This document shows positions 14,367 through 23,246 of a stretch of DNA of 51,742 nucleotides, piece by piece. The DNA comes from Halomonas sp. 25-S5. GTDB taxonomy: Bacteria; Pseudomonadota; Gammaproteobacteria; Pseudomonadales; Halomonadaceae. The notes under the pieces were generated by a model. It was given only the letters and a program-made list of their open reading frames with translations, did no database searches and was not told where the DNA came from. Position numbers and translations under genes: made by a program. The number at the start of each line of letters is the position of its first letter. Position 1 is the stretch's first letter. The stretch covers positions 1 through 51,742 of the forward strand of contig NZ_JARANV010000029.1 of assembly GCF_029889845.1 (NCBI RefSeq), read 5' to 3'.

Positions 14367-16939
14367 ACAAGCCACGTCTCATCATCATCGGCAACGGCAT
14401 GGTCGGCCACCACCTGGTCGAGCAGCTGGTCCAACAGGGCGCCACCGAGCGCTACGCCATTACCGTGTTCGGCGAGGAGCGCCACCTGGCCTATGACCGG
14501 GTGCATCTCTCCGAGTACTTCAGCGGCCGCAACGCCGAGTCCCTGGCGCTCTCCACCGGCGACTTCTACGCCGAGCACGGCATCGAACTGCGTCTCGCCG
14601 AGGCGGTCACCGCCATCGACCGCGACGCCGGCAAGGTGGTCACCACCGAGGGCCGCATCCCCTACGAGCGCCTGGTGCTGGCCACCGGTTCCTTCCCCTT
14701 CGTGCCGCCGATTCCCGGCAACGACCGCGACGGCTGCCTGGTCTACCGCACCCTGGATGATCTGGACGCCATCCGCAGCGCCGCCGAAAACGCCGCCACC
14801 GGCGTGGTGGTGGGCGGCGGGCTGCTGGGTCTGGAGGCGGCCAATGCCCTGCGCGGCCTGAGCCTGGACACCGCCGTAGTGGAATTCGCCCCACGCTTGA
14901 TGCCCATGCAGGTCGACGCCGAGGGCGGCGAACTGCTGCGCGAGAAGATCGAGGCACTGGGCGTGCAGGTGCACACCGACCGCGCCACCCAGCGCATCGA
15001 AGACGGTGTGGACGCCGCGCACCGCATGGTCTTCCAGGACGACAAGGTGCTGGAGACCGACCTGATCGTGTTCTCCGCCGGCATCCGTCCCCGCGACGAG
15101 CTGGCTCGCGACTGCGCCCTGGAGGTCGGCGAACGGGGCGGCGTGGTGATCGACGACCGCTGCCTGACCAGCGACCCGGCGATACTGGCCGTGGGCGAGG
15201 TGGCGCTGTGGAACCAGAGCATCTTCGGCCTGGTGGCCCCCGGTTACCAGATGGCCAAGGTGGCGGCCGACACCCTGCTCGGCGGCGAGGGCGAGAGCTT
15301 CCGCGGCGCCGACATGTCGACCAAGCTCAAGCTGCTCGGCGTCGACGTGGGCGCCATCGGCGATGCCCATGGCAACCAGACCCCGGGGGCGCGGATGTTC
15401 CGCTATCTGGACCCGCTCAAGCAGGAGTACCGCAAGCTAGTGGTCTCCAGCGACGGCAAGCGCCTGGTCGGCGCCATGCTGGTGGGCGACAACGGCGTCT
15501 ACGACACCCTGCTGCAGTACTACGCCAACCGCATGGAGCTGCCCGAGGAACCCGCCTCGCTGATCCTGCCCTCGAACGAAGGCGCGCCGACCCTGGGGCC
15601 CGATGCCCTGCCCGAGACCGCGACGATCTGCTCGTGTCACAACGTCACCAAGGGCGACATCTGCGCGACCCTGGATGCCGGCGCCAGCGACCTCGCCACG
15701 GTCAAGGGCGAGACGCGCGCCAGCACCGGCTGCGGCGGCTGTGCGGCGCTGCTCAAGAGCGTGGTCGACCACGAACTCGAGGCCCGCGGCGTGGAGGTCG
15801 ACCCGTCGATCTGCGAGCACTTCGCCCACACCCGCCAGGGGCTCTATGACATCGTCCGCGTGGAGGGCATCAAGACCTTCGGCGAGCTGATCGACAAGCA
15901 CGGCAATCCCGACACCCACCGGCCAGGCTCTTCATCAGCCCCGAAGCCAGGCTCTTCATCAGCCCCGAAGCCAGGCTCTTCATCAGCCCCGAAGCTAGGC
16001 TGTGACATCTGCAAGCCGGCGGTGGCCTCGATACTCGCCTCCTGCTTCAACGAGCCCATCACCGACGCCGCCCATGTCCCGCTGCAGGACACCAACGACA
16101 CCTTCATGGCCAACATGCAGAAGAATGGCACTTACTCGGTGGTGCCGCGCATCGCCGGCGGGGAGATCACCCCCGACAAACTGGTGGTGCTGGGCCAGGT
16201 GGCGCAGAAATACGGCCTCTACACCAAGATCACCGGCGGACAGCGCATCGACCTGTTCGGCGCCCGCCTGGAGGACCTGCCGGACATATGGGGCGAGCTG
16301 ATCGAGACGGGCTTCGAGACCGGCCACGCCTATGGCAAGTCGCTGCGTACCGTGAAGTCCTGCGTCGGCAACACCTGGTGCCGCTACGGCGTGGCCGACA
16401 GCGTGGGCATGGCGATCAAGCTCGAGCACCGCTACAAGGGGCTGCGCTCGCCCCACAAGCTCAAGTTCGGTGTCTCGGGCTGCACCCGCGAGTGCGCCGA
16501 GGCCCAGAGCAAGGACATCGGCGTGATCGCCACTGAGAACGGCTGGAACCTGTATGTGTGCGGCAATGGCGGCATGCGCCCGCGCCATGCCGAGCTATTC
16601 GCCACCGACCTCGACGACGAGGCGCTGATCCGCACCATCGACCGCTTGCTGATGTTCTACGTGCGCACCGCCGACCGATTGCAGCGCACCTCGGTATGGC
16701 GCGAGAACCTCGAGGGTGGCCTGGACTACCTCAAGGCGGTGGTGCTCGAAGACAGCCTGGGCATCAATGAGGAGCTGGAAAGCCAGATGCAGGCCGTCGT
16801 CGACACTTACCAGTGCGAGTGGGCCAATGCCATCGGCGACCCCGAGAAGCTCAAGCGCTTCAGAAGCTTCGTCAATGACAGCCGCCCCGACCCGGACATC
16901 ATCATGACCAGCGAGCGCGGCCAGCTCCGTCCAGCTTGA
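14363..16939 (+). CDS. nirB: Nitrite reductase (NAD(P)H) large subunit, with repeat insertion
   Basis: 858 residues; six-electron reduction of nitrite to ammonium. FAD-binding IIIGNGMVGHHLVEQL at the N-terminus, NAD-binding VVVGGGLLGLEAANAL near 150, BFD 2Fe-2S cysteines (CSCHNVTKGD near 424, CGGCAAL), then sulfite/nitrite reductase hemoprotein domains. The siroheme-4Fe4S cysteines are in SCVGNTWCRYG and SGCTRECAEA. Unusually, residues about 521-544 hold three copies of PGSSSAPK, encoded by a perfect 24-bp tandem repeat just before the conserved CDICKPAVASIL motif. The frame is kept, so the enzyme is probably functional. A good GAAGGAGG precedes the start. Confidence 0.93.
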   Translation: MNKPRLIIIGNGMVGHHLVEQLVQQGATERYAITVFGEERHLAYDRVHLSEYFSGRNAESLALSTGDFYAEHGIELRLAEAVTAIDRDAGKVVTTEGRIPYERLVLATGSFPFVPPIPGNDRDGCLVYRTLDDLDAIRSAAENAATGVVVGGGLLGLEAANALRGLSLDTAVVEFAPRLMPMQVDAEGGELLREKIEALGVQVHTDRATQRIEDGVDAAHRMVFQDDKVLETDLIVFSAGIRPRDELARDCALEVGERGGVVIDDRCLTSDPAILAVGEVALWNQSIFGLVAPGYQMAKVAADTLLGGEGESFRGADMSTKLKLLGVDVGAIGDAHGNQTPGARMFRYLDPLKQEYRKLVVSSDGKRLVGAMLVGDNGVYDTLLQYYANRMELPEEPASLILPSNEGAPTLGPDALPETATICSCHNVTKGDICATLDAGASDLATVKGETRASTGCGGCAALLKSVVDHELEARGVEVDPSICEHFAHTRQGLYDIVRVEGIKTFGELIDKHGNPDTHRPGSSSAPKPGSSSAPKPGSSSAPKLGCDICKPAVASILASCFNEPITDAAHVPLQDTNDTFMANMQKNGTYSVVPRIAGGEITPDKLVVLGQVAQKYGLYTKITGGQRIDLFGARLEDLPDIWGELIETGFETGHAYGKSLRTVKSCVGNTWCRYGVADSVGMAIKLEHRYKGLRSPHKLKFGVSGCTRECAEAQSKDIGVIATENGWNLYVCGNGGMRPRHAELFATDLDDEALIRTIDRLLMFYVRTADRLQRTSVWRENLEGGLDYLKAVVLEDSLGINEELESQMQAVVDTYQCEWANAIGDPEKLKRFRSFVNDSRPDPDIIMTSERGQLRPA
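15923..15994 (+). repeat. 24-bp tandem repeat (x3) inside nirB
   Basis: Three identical 24-bp units (15923-15946, 15947-15970, 15971-15994), plus a partial fourth, encode PGSSSAPK repeated. The copies have no base differences, so the expansion is recent or under active homogenisation. Confidence 0.95.
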
Positions 16940-16984
16940 TCCTCATGTGACCCCACCGAGCACCCATCAAAAGGATACCTATCC

Positions 16985-17437
16985 ATGACGACCGCTACCG
17001 CGACCAATCCCATGACCCAGACCTGGCAACGCCTCTGCCACCGCGCCGACCTGGTGCCCTTCTCCGGCGTCGCCGCCTGGGTGGAAACCGCCGAGGGCCC
17101 CGCTCAGGTGGCCATTTTCTATATTCCATGCGGCCCGAACACGCCGCAGCCAGCCGGCCCGAACACGCCGGAAGGCACTTTACCCGGCCCGAACACGCCG
17201 GGAGAGGCCGGCCACGAGAGCGAGCTCTATGCCATCGACCACCACGATCCCATCGCCGGCGCCAACGTCAACGCCCGGGGCATCGTCGGCGACCTGAAGG
17301 GCCAACCGGTGGTGGCCTCGCCGCTCTACAAGCACCACTACCGGCTGACAGACGGCCAGTGTCTGGAAAACCCCGGCCTGCGCCTGCGCACCTGGGCGGT
17401 GAGCTTCCACGAGGACAGGGTGATGATCCGGGCCTGA
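16985..17437 (+). CDS. nirD: Nitrite reductase small subunit, Rieske-like, with repeat insertion
   Basis: 150 residues. NirD is the Rieske-fold subunit of assimilatory nitrite reductase; NirD proteins often lack the iron-sulfur ligands. Conserved blocks: LVPFSGVAAWVE, VAIFYIP, ELYAIDHHDPIAGANV, GIVGDLKGQPVVASPLYKHHYRL and a C-terminal RTWAV. Between FYIP and ELYAID the family normally has a short turn; here about 27 extra residues contain GPNTP three times, encoded by repeats at 17132, 17156 and 17186. The insertion lies in a surface loop and keeps the frame. It is 45 bp downstream of nirB, with AAGGAT before the ATG. Confidence 0.88.
   Translation: MTTATATNPMTQTWQRLCHRADLVPFSGVAAWVETAEGPAQVAIFYIPCGPNTPQPAGPNTPEGTLPGPNTPGEAGHESELYAIDHHDPIAGANVNARGIVGDLKGQPVVASPLYKHHYRLTDGQCLENPGLRLRTWAVSFHEDRVMIRA
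17132..17200 (+). repeat. 15-bp repeat (x3) inside nirD
   Basis: GGCCCGAACACGCCG occurs at 17132-17146, 17156-17170 and 17186-17200, at spacings of 24 and 30 bp. All copies are in the same frame and encode GPNTP. Confidence 0.95.
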
Positions 17438-17519
17438 GGTTGGCTGGCCGCTCCCCGCCTCGGCCGATATGCTGATAGTGTGATGCGACGCAGCATCATG
17501 AAGCACCGGGAGAGCGGAG

Positions 17520-18554
17520 ATGAGCGAGAAAAGACAGATTGACCTGGCCCTGCAGGGTGGCGGCGCCCATGGCGCCTTCACCTGGGGCGTGATGGACCGT
17601 CTGCTCGAGGACGAGCGCATCGAGATCGAGGGCATCAGCGGCACCAGTGCCGGCGCCATGAACGGCGTGGTGATGGCCGATGCCCTGACCCGCGGCGACG
17701 AATCCACCGCCCGCGTGGCCCTGCGCGACTTCTGGCGGGCCGTCAGCCGAGCCGGCATGGCGAGCCCCGTGCGCCGTGCGCCGCTGGACGTGCTGACCGG
17801 CAACTGGAGCCTCGATCATTCCCCCGGCTATATCGCCCTGGACCTGATGAGCCGGCTGGTCTCGCCCTACCACTTCAATCCCTTCAACTTCAATCCGCTG
17901 CGAGACATCGTCGCCGAACGGGTCGACTTCGCGCGGGTCCGGGCCTGCGAGAACCTCAAGCTCTTCGTCACCGCGACCAACGTGCGCAGCGGCAAGCAAC
18001 GGATCTTCTCCCGCGAGGAGATGAGCCTCGATGCGGTGATGGCCTCGGCCTGCCTGCCCACAGTCTTCCAGGCGGTGGAGATCGACGGCGAGGCCTACTG
18101 GGACGGCGGCTACATGGGCAATCCCTCGCTCTCGCCGTTGCTGCACGACTGCAGCGCAGGAGACATCCTGGTGGTGCAGATCACTCCCATGTATCGCCAG
18201 GAGGTGCCGACCAACGCCGCGGACATCCTCAATCGCCTCAACGAGATCACCTTCAATTCCGCCCTGATCAAGGAGGTGCGCACGATCGTGATGCTGCAGA
18301 AGCTGCTCGGCGAGCATGACATCGACATCGGCTGCTACGGGGAGGCCCGGCTCCACCACCTCAGTGGCGACGAGCCGCTGGCTCACCTCTCCGTCTCCAG
18401 CAAGCTCAATGCCGAGTGGGCCTTCCTCTGCCACCTGCATGAGCTGGGGCGCGCGACCACCGAGGCCTGGCTCGCCGAGCACTTCGACGACCTGGGCCAG
18501 CGCTCCACCCTGGACGTGGAACGCATCTACCAGGAGATCGAGGCCACTCGCTGA
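17520..18554 (+). CDS. Patatin-like phospholipase
   Basis: 344 residues, a bacterial patatin-like serine acyl hydrolase with a Ser-Asp dyad. Oxyanion-hole LQGGGAHGAFTWGVMDRL is at about residues 11-28, nucleophile GISGTSAGAMNG near 42, and the catalytic Asp is in YWDGGYMGNPSL near 195. It lacks a signal peptide, so it is likely cytoplasmic; the lipid substrate is unknown. ATG 17520 is preceded by GGGAGAGCGGAG. It stands alone between nirD and phoH. Confidence 0.9.
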   Translation: MSEKRQIDLALQGGGAHGAFTWGVMDRLLEDERIEIEGISGTSAGAMNGVVMADALTRGDESTARVALRDFWRAVSRAGMASPVRRAPLDVLTGNWSLDHSPGYIALDLMSRLVSPYHFNPFNFNPLRDIVAERVDFARVRACENLKLFVTATNVRSGKQRIFSREEMSLDAVMASACLPTVFQAVEIDGEAYWDGGYMGNPSLSPLLHDCSAGDILVVQITPMYRQEVPTNAADILNRLNEITFNSALIKEVRTIVMLQKLLGEHDIDIGCYGEARLHHLSGDEPLAHLSVSSKLNAEWAFLCHLHELGRATTEAWLAEHFDDLGQRSTLDVERIYQEIEATR

Positions 18555-18590
18555 GCTAACGTTGACGGCCCATCGCGATATTGCTTTGCA

Positions 18591-18613
18591 GCATGGACGA
18601 ACACCGTCCATGC
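18591..18613 (+). terminator. Hairpin after the patatin gene
   Basis: Perfect 9-bp stem GCATGGACG / CGTCCATGC with loop AACAC, 36 bp after the stop codon. No T run, so factor-independent termination is unlikely to be efficient. Confidence 0.45.
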
Positions 18614-18781
18614 TCGAGACAGGATGGCACCTTGCCGTTCGAGAGGCATCCAACCGGAGAGGATCACAGCAAAGGAGGTGACGCGTCGTATCCAGCGGGA
18701 CGACACCGCGGCGCCCCTGTCACGTCGCTGACATCATGCGCCGGCAGTGTCGACACTATGACGACAAGGAGAACTGCGCCG

Positions 18782-20194
18782 ATGGTACGCATCGACAAGA
18801 AGGCCACCCGGCTCTACGTGCTGGACACCAATGTCCTGATCCACGACCCCGCCGCCCTCTACCAGTTCGACGAGCACGAGGTGGTCATCCCCATGACCGT
18901 GCTCGAGGAGCTCGACAAGCACAAGAACGGCATCCGCGAGATCGCCCGCACCGCTCGCCAGGTCAGCCGCACCCTGTCCGACCTCACCGCCAGCGTCGAA
19001 ATCGACCAGATCCGCGACGGCATTCCCATCCCTCGACTCATCGGCCCCGAAGGCCGCCTGCGCCTGCTCTGCTACACCGACCTGAAGCCCCTGGATCCGC
19101 TGGAGGAGAGCCCCGACAACCGCATCCTGGCCGAGGCCTGCCGGCTGCGTGACGAACGACCGGACGCCTCGGTGATACTGGTCACCAAGGACATCAACCT
19201 GCGGGTCAAGGCGGCCGCGCTGGGGGTGCCGGTGGAGGACTACCTCACCGATCGCGCCTTTGACGACAGCGACGCCATGATCGACGGCGCCCGGATCTAT
19301 CCCGATGCCGGCCACGACGGCAGCGGGCTCTGGGACAACCTGTCAGTCGACGTCAAGGTCGAGCGCCACGACCACAGAGTCGTCTATCGCCTGGCCGGCG
19401 ACATCCCCCGCGAATGGCACCTCGGCATGCTGGTCTCGGACAGCGACAACGGCGCCAGCTTCGAGGCCATCGTGCGCGAGGCGGGGCCGAAGCACGCCCA
19501 CCTCGAGCTGCTCACCAACTACCGTCATGGCACCAGCGTCTGGGGGGTTCACGCCCATGACAGCCGCCAGAACTTCACCCTCAACCTGCTGATGGACGAT
19601 GATATCGACCTGGTGACCATCGCCGGCAGCGCGGGCACTGGCAAGACCTACATGACCCTGGCCGCGGCCTTCCAGCAGACCCTGGACGTCAAGCGCTTCG
19701 AGCGCATTGTCTTCACCCGGGCACCGATCTCGATGAGCGAGGACATCGGCTTCCTGCCGGGCACCGAGGAGGAGAAGATGTCGCCCTGGATGGGGGCCTT
19801 CCACGACAACATGGACAACCTGCTGCGCGACGAACACGACGGCAGCAGCACCTGGAACCAGGACGCCACTCGCCAGCTACTCGGCTCGCGGGTGCAGATC
19901 CGCGCCCCCGGCTTCATGCGCGGGCGCACCTTGAACGACACCTTCCTGATCATCGACGAGGCGCAGAACTTCACCCCCAAGCAGCTCAAATCCTTGATCA
20001 CCCGGGCCGGGCGCAACACCAAGATCGTCTGTCTGGGCAACGTCGGCCAGATCGATACGCCGTATCTGACTGCCAACACCTGCGGCATGGCGGCGGTGGT
20101 CCAGCACTTCTGCGACTGGCCCCATGCCGGCCACGTGACCCTCAAGAGCGTCGAGCGCTCACGCCTGGCCCTTGCCGGCGAGGAACTGCTCTAG
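18782..20194 (+). CDS. PhoH-family protein (PIN domain + PhoH ATPase)
   Basis: 470 residues. An N-terminal PIN nuclease-like domain (YVLDTNVLIHDP at about 11-22, with acidic residues in PDNRILAEACRL and VTKDINLRVKA) is followed by a C-terminal PhoH ATPase with Walker A GSAGTGKTYMTL (about 285) and Walker B LIIDEAQNFTP. PIN-PhoH fusions are thought to act on RNA as helicase-nucleases. ATG 18782 follows AAGGAG; an in-frame ATG at 18758 is possible. Ends just before a hairpin shared with the opposing zinc-ribbon gene. Confidence 0.9.
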   Translation: MVRIDKKATRLYVLDTNVLIHDPAALYQFDEHEVVIPMTVLEELDKHKNGIREIARTARQVSRTLSDLTASVEIDQIRDGIPIPRLIGPEGRLRLLCYTDLKPLDPLEESPDNRILAEACRLRDERPDASVILVTKDINLRVKAAALGVPVEDYLTDRAFDDSDAMIDGARIYPDAGHDGSGLWDNLSVDVKVERHDHRVVYRLAGDIPREWHLGMLVSDSDNGASFEAIVREAGPKHAHLELLTNYRHGTSVWGVHAHDSRQNFTLNLLMDDDIDLVTIAGSAGTGKTYMTLAAAFQQTLDVKRFERIVFTRAPISMSEDIGFLPGTEEEKMSPWMGAFHDNMDNLLRDEHDGSSTWNQDATRQLLGSRVQIRAPGFMRGRTLNDTFLIIDEAQNFTPKQLKSLITRAGRNTKIVCLGNVGQIDTPYLTANTCGMAAVVQHFCDWPHAGHVTLKSVERSRLALAGEELL

Positions 20195-20203
20195 CAGACG
20201 CAC

Positions 20204-20233
20204 AAGGGCCGGTGCCTGACGGGCCCGGCCCTT
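20204..20233. terminator. Hairpin between convergent phoH-like and zinc-ribbon genes
   Basis: AAGGGCCGG / CCGGCCCTT, 9-bp stem with a 12-nt loop. It is symmetric, so it can serve both strands. Confidence 0.5.
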
Positions 20234-20264
20234 CGTTCGACGCTTCCCGGCTCGTCCCGTGCCG

Positions 20265-20483
20265 TCAGGAACCGCGGTTGACCGCCTTCTCGATCAGCGC
20301 CTCGCTCTCGCTGCCGGGGCCCTTCTTCAGCACCGTCTGGGCCTCATGCCAGAGGCAGATGAAGCGGTGGCAGGAGGCGCAGTGCACCTGGTCATCGGGG
20401 TTCTTGACCTGTGAGACGCGCATCAGATGGCTGCCGCAGCTGGGGCAGGCGACCGGCAGGCGAAAGTCTTCCGACAGGGACAT
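20265..20483 (-). CDS. Small zinc-ribbon protein
   Basis: 72 residues with two CxxC pairs, CPSCG near residue 13 and CASC near 35, then the aromatic stretch FICLWHEAQ. This fits a small zinc ribbon. No function can be assigned. The start at 20483 has a good GAGGAG; the frame is open further upstream but that part looks non-coding. It lies downstream of the diguanylate cyclase on the same strand, about 88 bp away. Confidence 0.7.
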   Translation of the reverse strand: MSLSEDFRLPVACPSCGSHLMRVSQVKNPDDQVHCASCHRFICLWHEAQTVLKKGPGSESEALIEKAVNRGS

Positions 20484-20571
20484 GGCAATGCTCCTCGTGT
20501 TGCGTGGTGGATTGTGGATGGTACCCATCCTGCCGATATCGCCCGCGATTCTCCAGCCACCCGCCCCGTCA

Positions 20572-21912
20572 TCAACGGGTATCCTTGCGGATCCAGGGAT
20601 AGTTCGGCGATCCGGCCAGTCGATTTCGCCCCTCATGCTTGGCCCGGTAGAGCGCCTGGTCGGCCTGGGACAGCGCCAGGTCCAGGCTGCCCTCGGGCGG
20701 CAGCACCGCCAGCCCCAGGCTTACCGTGATCCGCAGCGTGGTGTCCGCCACCTCGAGCTCGATCGCCTCCACGGCGGAGCGCAGTCGGTCGAGCACCCCC
20801 CAGGCCTCGTCGGGCGTGGTGTCCACCAGCATCACGACAAACTCCTCGCCGCCGATGCGGGCGAAGAGGTCATAAGGACGCAGGCAGTCACGACAGGTCG
20901 TGGCGAAGGTCTGCAGGGCCAGGTCGCCGACAGCATGGCCATGGGTGTCATTGAGGCGCTTGAAGTGGTCGATATCGAGCATCGCCAGGGGCACCGAGCG
21001 GCCCTGGCGGGCGGCATGCGCGCGCACCGCCTCGCCGAAGTCGAAGAAGGCCCGCCGATTGAGCGCCCCGGTGAGCATGTCGGTGCTGACCAGCTTCTGG
21101 GTGCGCTGCTCTTTCTGCTTGCGCGGGGTGATGTCGATCAGCAGGCCGTCCCACAGGGTGATGCCGTCACGGCGGCGCGAAGCGCTTGCCCGGCCCTCTA
21201 GCCAGCGAACGCCGTCGGCCGTCTCGAGGCGGAACTCCAGCCCCCAGGGTTCCAGGCTCACCGCCGACTGGGCCAGGGAGGTGGTCAGGGCGCCCCGATC
21301 CTCGGCATGGATCCGCTCCAGCAGCGTATCGGCGCGGTCCATCACCGAGTGCGGCGACAGGCCCGCCAGCGCCCGCAGCCCATCGCTGAGATAGAGGAAA
21401 CCGAGCCCACCCCGGGTGTCCTGGCGAAGCTGGAAGACGACTCCCGGGAGCCGCGAGAGGGTCCCCTGGAAACGCTCCAGCAGGGCGTGGTCGTGCAGCG
21501 CCTTCTGGCGCAGTGCCGTGATGTCGTGGAGGGTGACCAGCAGTTGCAGCGGCTCGTCCCGGCACGCGCCGAGGGGCTGGAAGACGCCATCCTGGTGGAT
21601 CAGCCGGCCGTCGGCGCGGCGACACAGTAGCACACCCCGCCAGGGCCGGCGGCGCGCGACGCAGTGGGCCAGGGCATGGCTCATGGCGCCGTGCAGCGGG
21701 GTCACGTCCAGGCAGGTGATGCGGCGACCGAGCAGGGCCTCAGCCGGATGGCCGCTGTGCTGCTCGAAGCCCGGATTGACGCGCAGGATGACCCCGTGCG
21801 CATCGATGAGCATGACGACGCCCGGGAAGCAGTCCAGCAGCGCCTCGGCCAGCGGCTCCTGCTTCCCCCTGTGCGATCTCCATGTTCGCCACTTGTCCCT
21901 GATTCGCGCCAT
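20572..21912 (-). CDS. PAS-PAS-GGDEF diguanylate cyclase
   Basis: 446 residues. Two PAS domains (about 20-130 and 140-265; the second ends in IDITPRKQKEQ) precede a GGDEF domain with active-site RIGGEEF and an inhibitory-site RxxD (RPYD) nine residues before it. It should make cyclic-di-GMP and be subject to product inhibition. No membrane segments, so it senses a cytoplasmic signal, possibly through a PAS-bound cofactor. Start at ATG 21912 or GTG 21921; neither has a decisive ribosome-binding site. Confidence 0.9.
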   Translation of the reverse strand: MARIRDKWRTWRSHRGKQEPLAEALLDCFPGVVMLIDAHGVILRVNPGFEQHSGHPAEALLGRRITCLDVTPLHGAMSHALAHCVARRRPWRGVLLCRRADGRLIHQDGVFQPLGACRDEPLQLLVTLHDITALRQKALHDHALLERFQGTLSRLPGVVFQLRQDTRGGLGFLYLSDGLRALAGLSPHSVMDRADTLLERIHAEDRGALTTSLAQSAVSLEPWGLEFRLETADGVRWLEGRASASRRRDGITLWDGLLIDITPRKQKEQRTQKLVSTDMLTGALNRRAFFDFGEAVRAHAARQGRSVPLAMLDIDHFKRLNDTHGHAVGDLALQTFATTCRDCLRPYDLFARIGGEEFVVMLVDTTPDEAWGVLDRLRSAVEAIELEVADTTLRITVSLGLAVLPPEGSLDLALSQADQALYRAKHEGRNRLAGSPNYPWIRKDTR

Positions 21913-22030
21913 GCCCCACACCTTGGGGATCCCCGCATCGGTTTCGGAAGGGGGTATCCCGCCCCCATTCCCTTACCCTACTCCAGGATGGCAGGCGACA
22001 CAGCGAAAACTGCCTACGTCCGACTAGAGA

Positions 22031-22180
22031 CTAGAGTTTCAGCCGATCTGCCACGTAATCGGCGTCCTTGTCGCCACGGCCGGAGAGGTTGACCAGGATA
22101 TGCTGGTCGGCCGGCAGGGTCGGTGCCACGCGCATGGCCCAGGCCACGGCGTGGGCACTCTCCAGGGCCGGGATGATGCC
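22031..22180 (-). pseudogene. trpB: 3' remnant of trpB (tryptophan synthase beta)
   Basis: The minus strand encodes 49 residues ending in [25 protein letters not shown] and [12 protein letters not shown] are diagnostic of the TrpB C-terminus, including the Ser-Gly-Arg-Gly-Asp loop. Everything upstream of GIIPALE is gone; the frame meets a stop one codon before the junction proline. A functional trpB must be elsewhere. Confidence 0.8.
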
Positions 22181-22279
22181 CGGAAGGGCTCATGGTCTTG
22201 GTCCTGACGGCATGCGGAATAACGGCCTGCCATCTTGCCCCGCCCTCTCGACGCTGTGGAGGCGACCTTCGCTGAAGCC

Positions 22280-23212
22280 TCAGGCCGCCAGCCAGAGCCC
22301 GAGGTTGAGCAGCGCCAGGCTGCCCAGCAGCAGGGCGACATTGAGCCCCAGCCACGGCAGCAGCGGCGAGGGATCGCCAGCGGCCAGCTTGCCGGGCAGG
22401 CGCCAGAGCCCCACCGCCAGCCGCAGGGCCACGGGGGCGGCCAGCCACATCAGCAAGGCCCAGGCAGGCAACCAGCCGCCCAGCCAGGCCAGCGGGATCA
22501 CCGCGAAGGCAGCGAGCACCAGGACCGCCACCAGGCGCGCCGCGCGCCCCACCCCCAGCACGATGGCCAGGTGGTGCCGCCCGGCCCGGCGGTCAGGCTC
22601 GATGTCCGGCAGCTGGTTGGCCAGCAGCAGCGCGCTGACCATCAGGGTCGGTACCAGCGAGGCGGCCAGGGCCGTAGCGGAGAAAGCCCCGGTGAGTGCC
22701 TGGTTCGCGCCCACCACCATCAGGGTGCCGAAACCGATCCCCGGCGCCACCAGGCAGAGCCAGGGACGACGAGTCAGCCAGCCGGTGTAAGCCACCACCA
22801 GCGCCATGCCGAGCAGCCCGTAGAGCAGCATGAGCGGGCCTGAGCGCCACAGGAACCAGGTCCCGATGGCCACCACCCCGGCCAGGCAAGCGAAGGCGGC
22901 GCGCCGCACCGCCCCCGCTGCCCCGGGGTGCTGGGGCAGCGAGCCGCTGCCCCCCGAGAAGGGCGTGCGGATGGTGGTGGCATCCAGGCCGCTGACGAAG
23001 TCGTGATGTTCGTTGAACAGGTTCACCGCGGCGTGGGCCAGCAGCGTGGCGAGCAGCACCAGCAGGATCGCGTGTCCCTCGGGGGCGTGGCCATCCTGCC
23101 AGGCGGTGGTCACCGCCAGGCCCGCGCAGAGGGGAGAAAGCACCAGAAAGCCAGGGCGCACACTGCGCCAGCAGGCGTGCAGCCCGGTGGCCGGGGACGT
23201 GGTCGCCGTCAT
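22280..23212 (-). CDS. UbiA-type prenyltransferase
   Basis: 310 residues, about eight to nine hydrophobic segments. The two aspartate-rich motifs of UbiA enzymes are visible: NLFNEHHDFVSGLD (about 60-73) and NQLPDIEPDRRAG (about 190-202). TIRTPFSGGSGSLP after the first motif is typical of MenA-like members. These inner-membrane enzymes attach an isoprenoid chain to an aromatic acceptor; which one cannot be told here. ATG 23212 starts at the family's usual length; the frame extends upstream into the esterase gene without similarity. Confidence 0.8.
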   Translation of the reverse strand: MTATTSPATGLHACWRSVRPGFLVLSPLCAGLAVTTAWQDGHAPEGHAILLVLLATLLAHAAVNLFNEHHDFVSGLDATTIRTPFSGGSGSLPQHPGAAGAVRRAAFACLAGVVAIGTWFLWRSGPLMLLYGLLGMALVVAYTGWLTRRPWLCLVAPGIGFGTLMVVGANQALTGAFSATALAASLVPTLMVSALLLANQLPDIEPDRRAGRHHLAIVLGVGRAARLVAVLVLAAFAVIPLAWLGGWLPAWALLMWLAAPVALRLAVGLWRLPGKLAAGDPSPLLPWLGLNVALLLGSLALLNLGLWLAA

Positions 23213-23246
23213 GGGGCACCCGCAGTCATGGGGCGGACGACACCGC

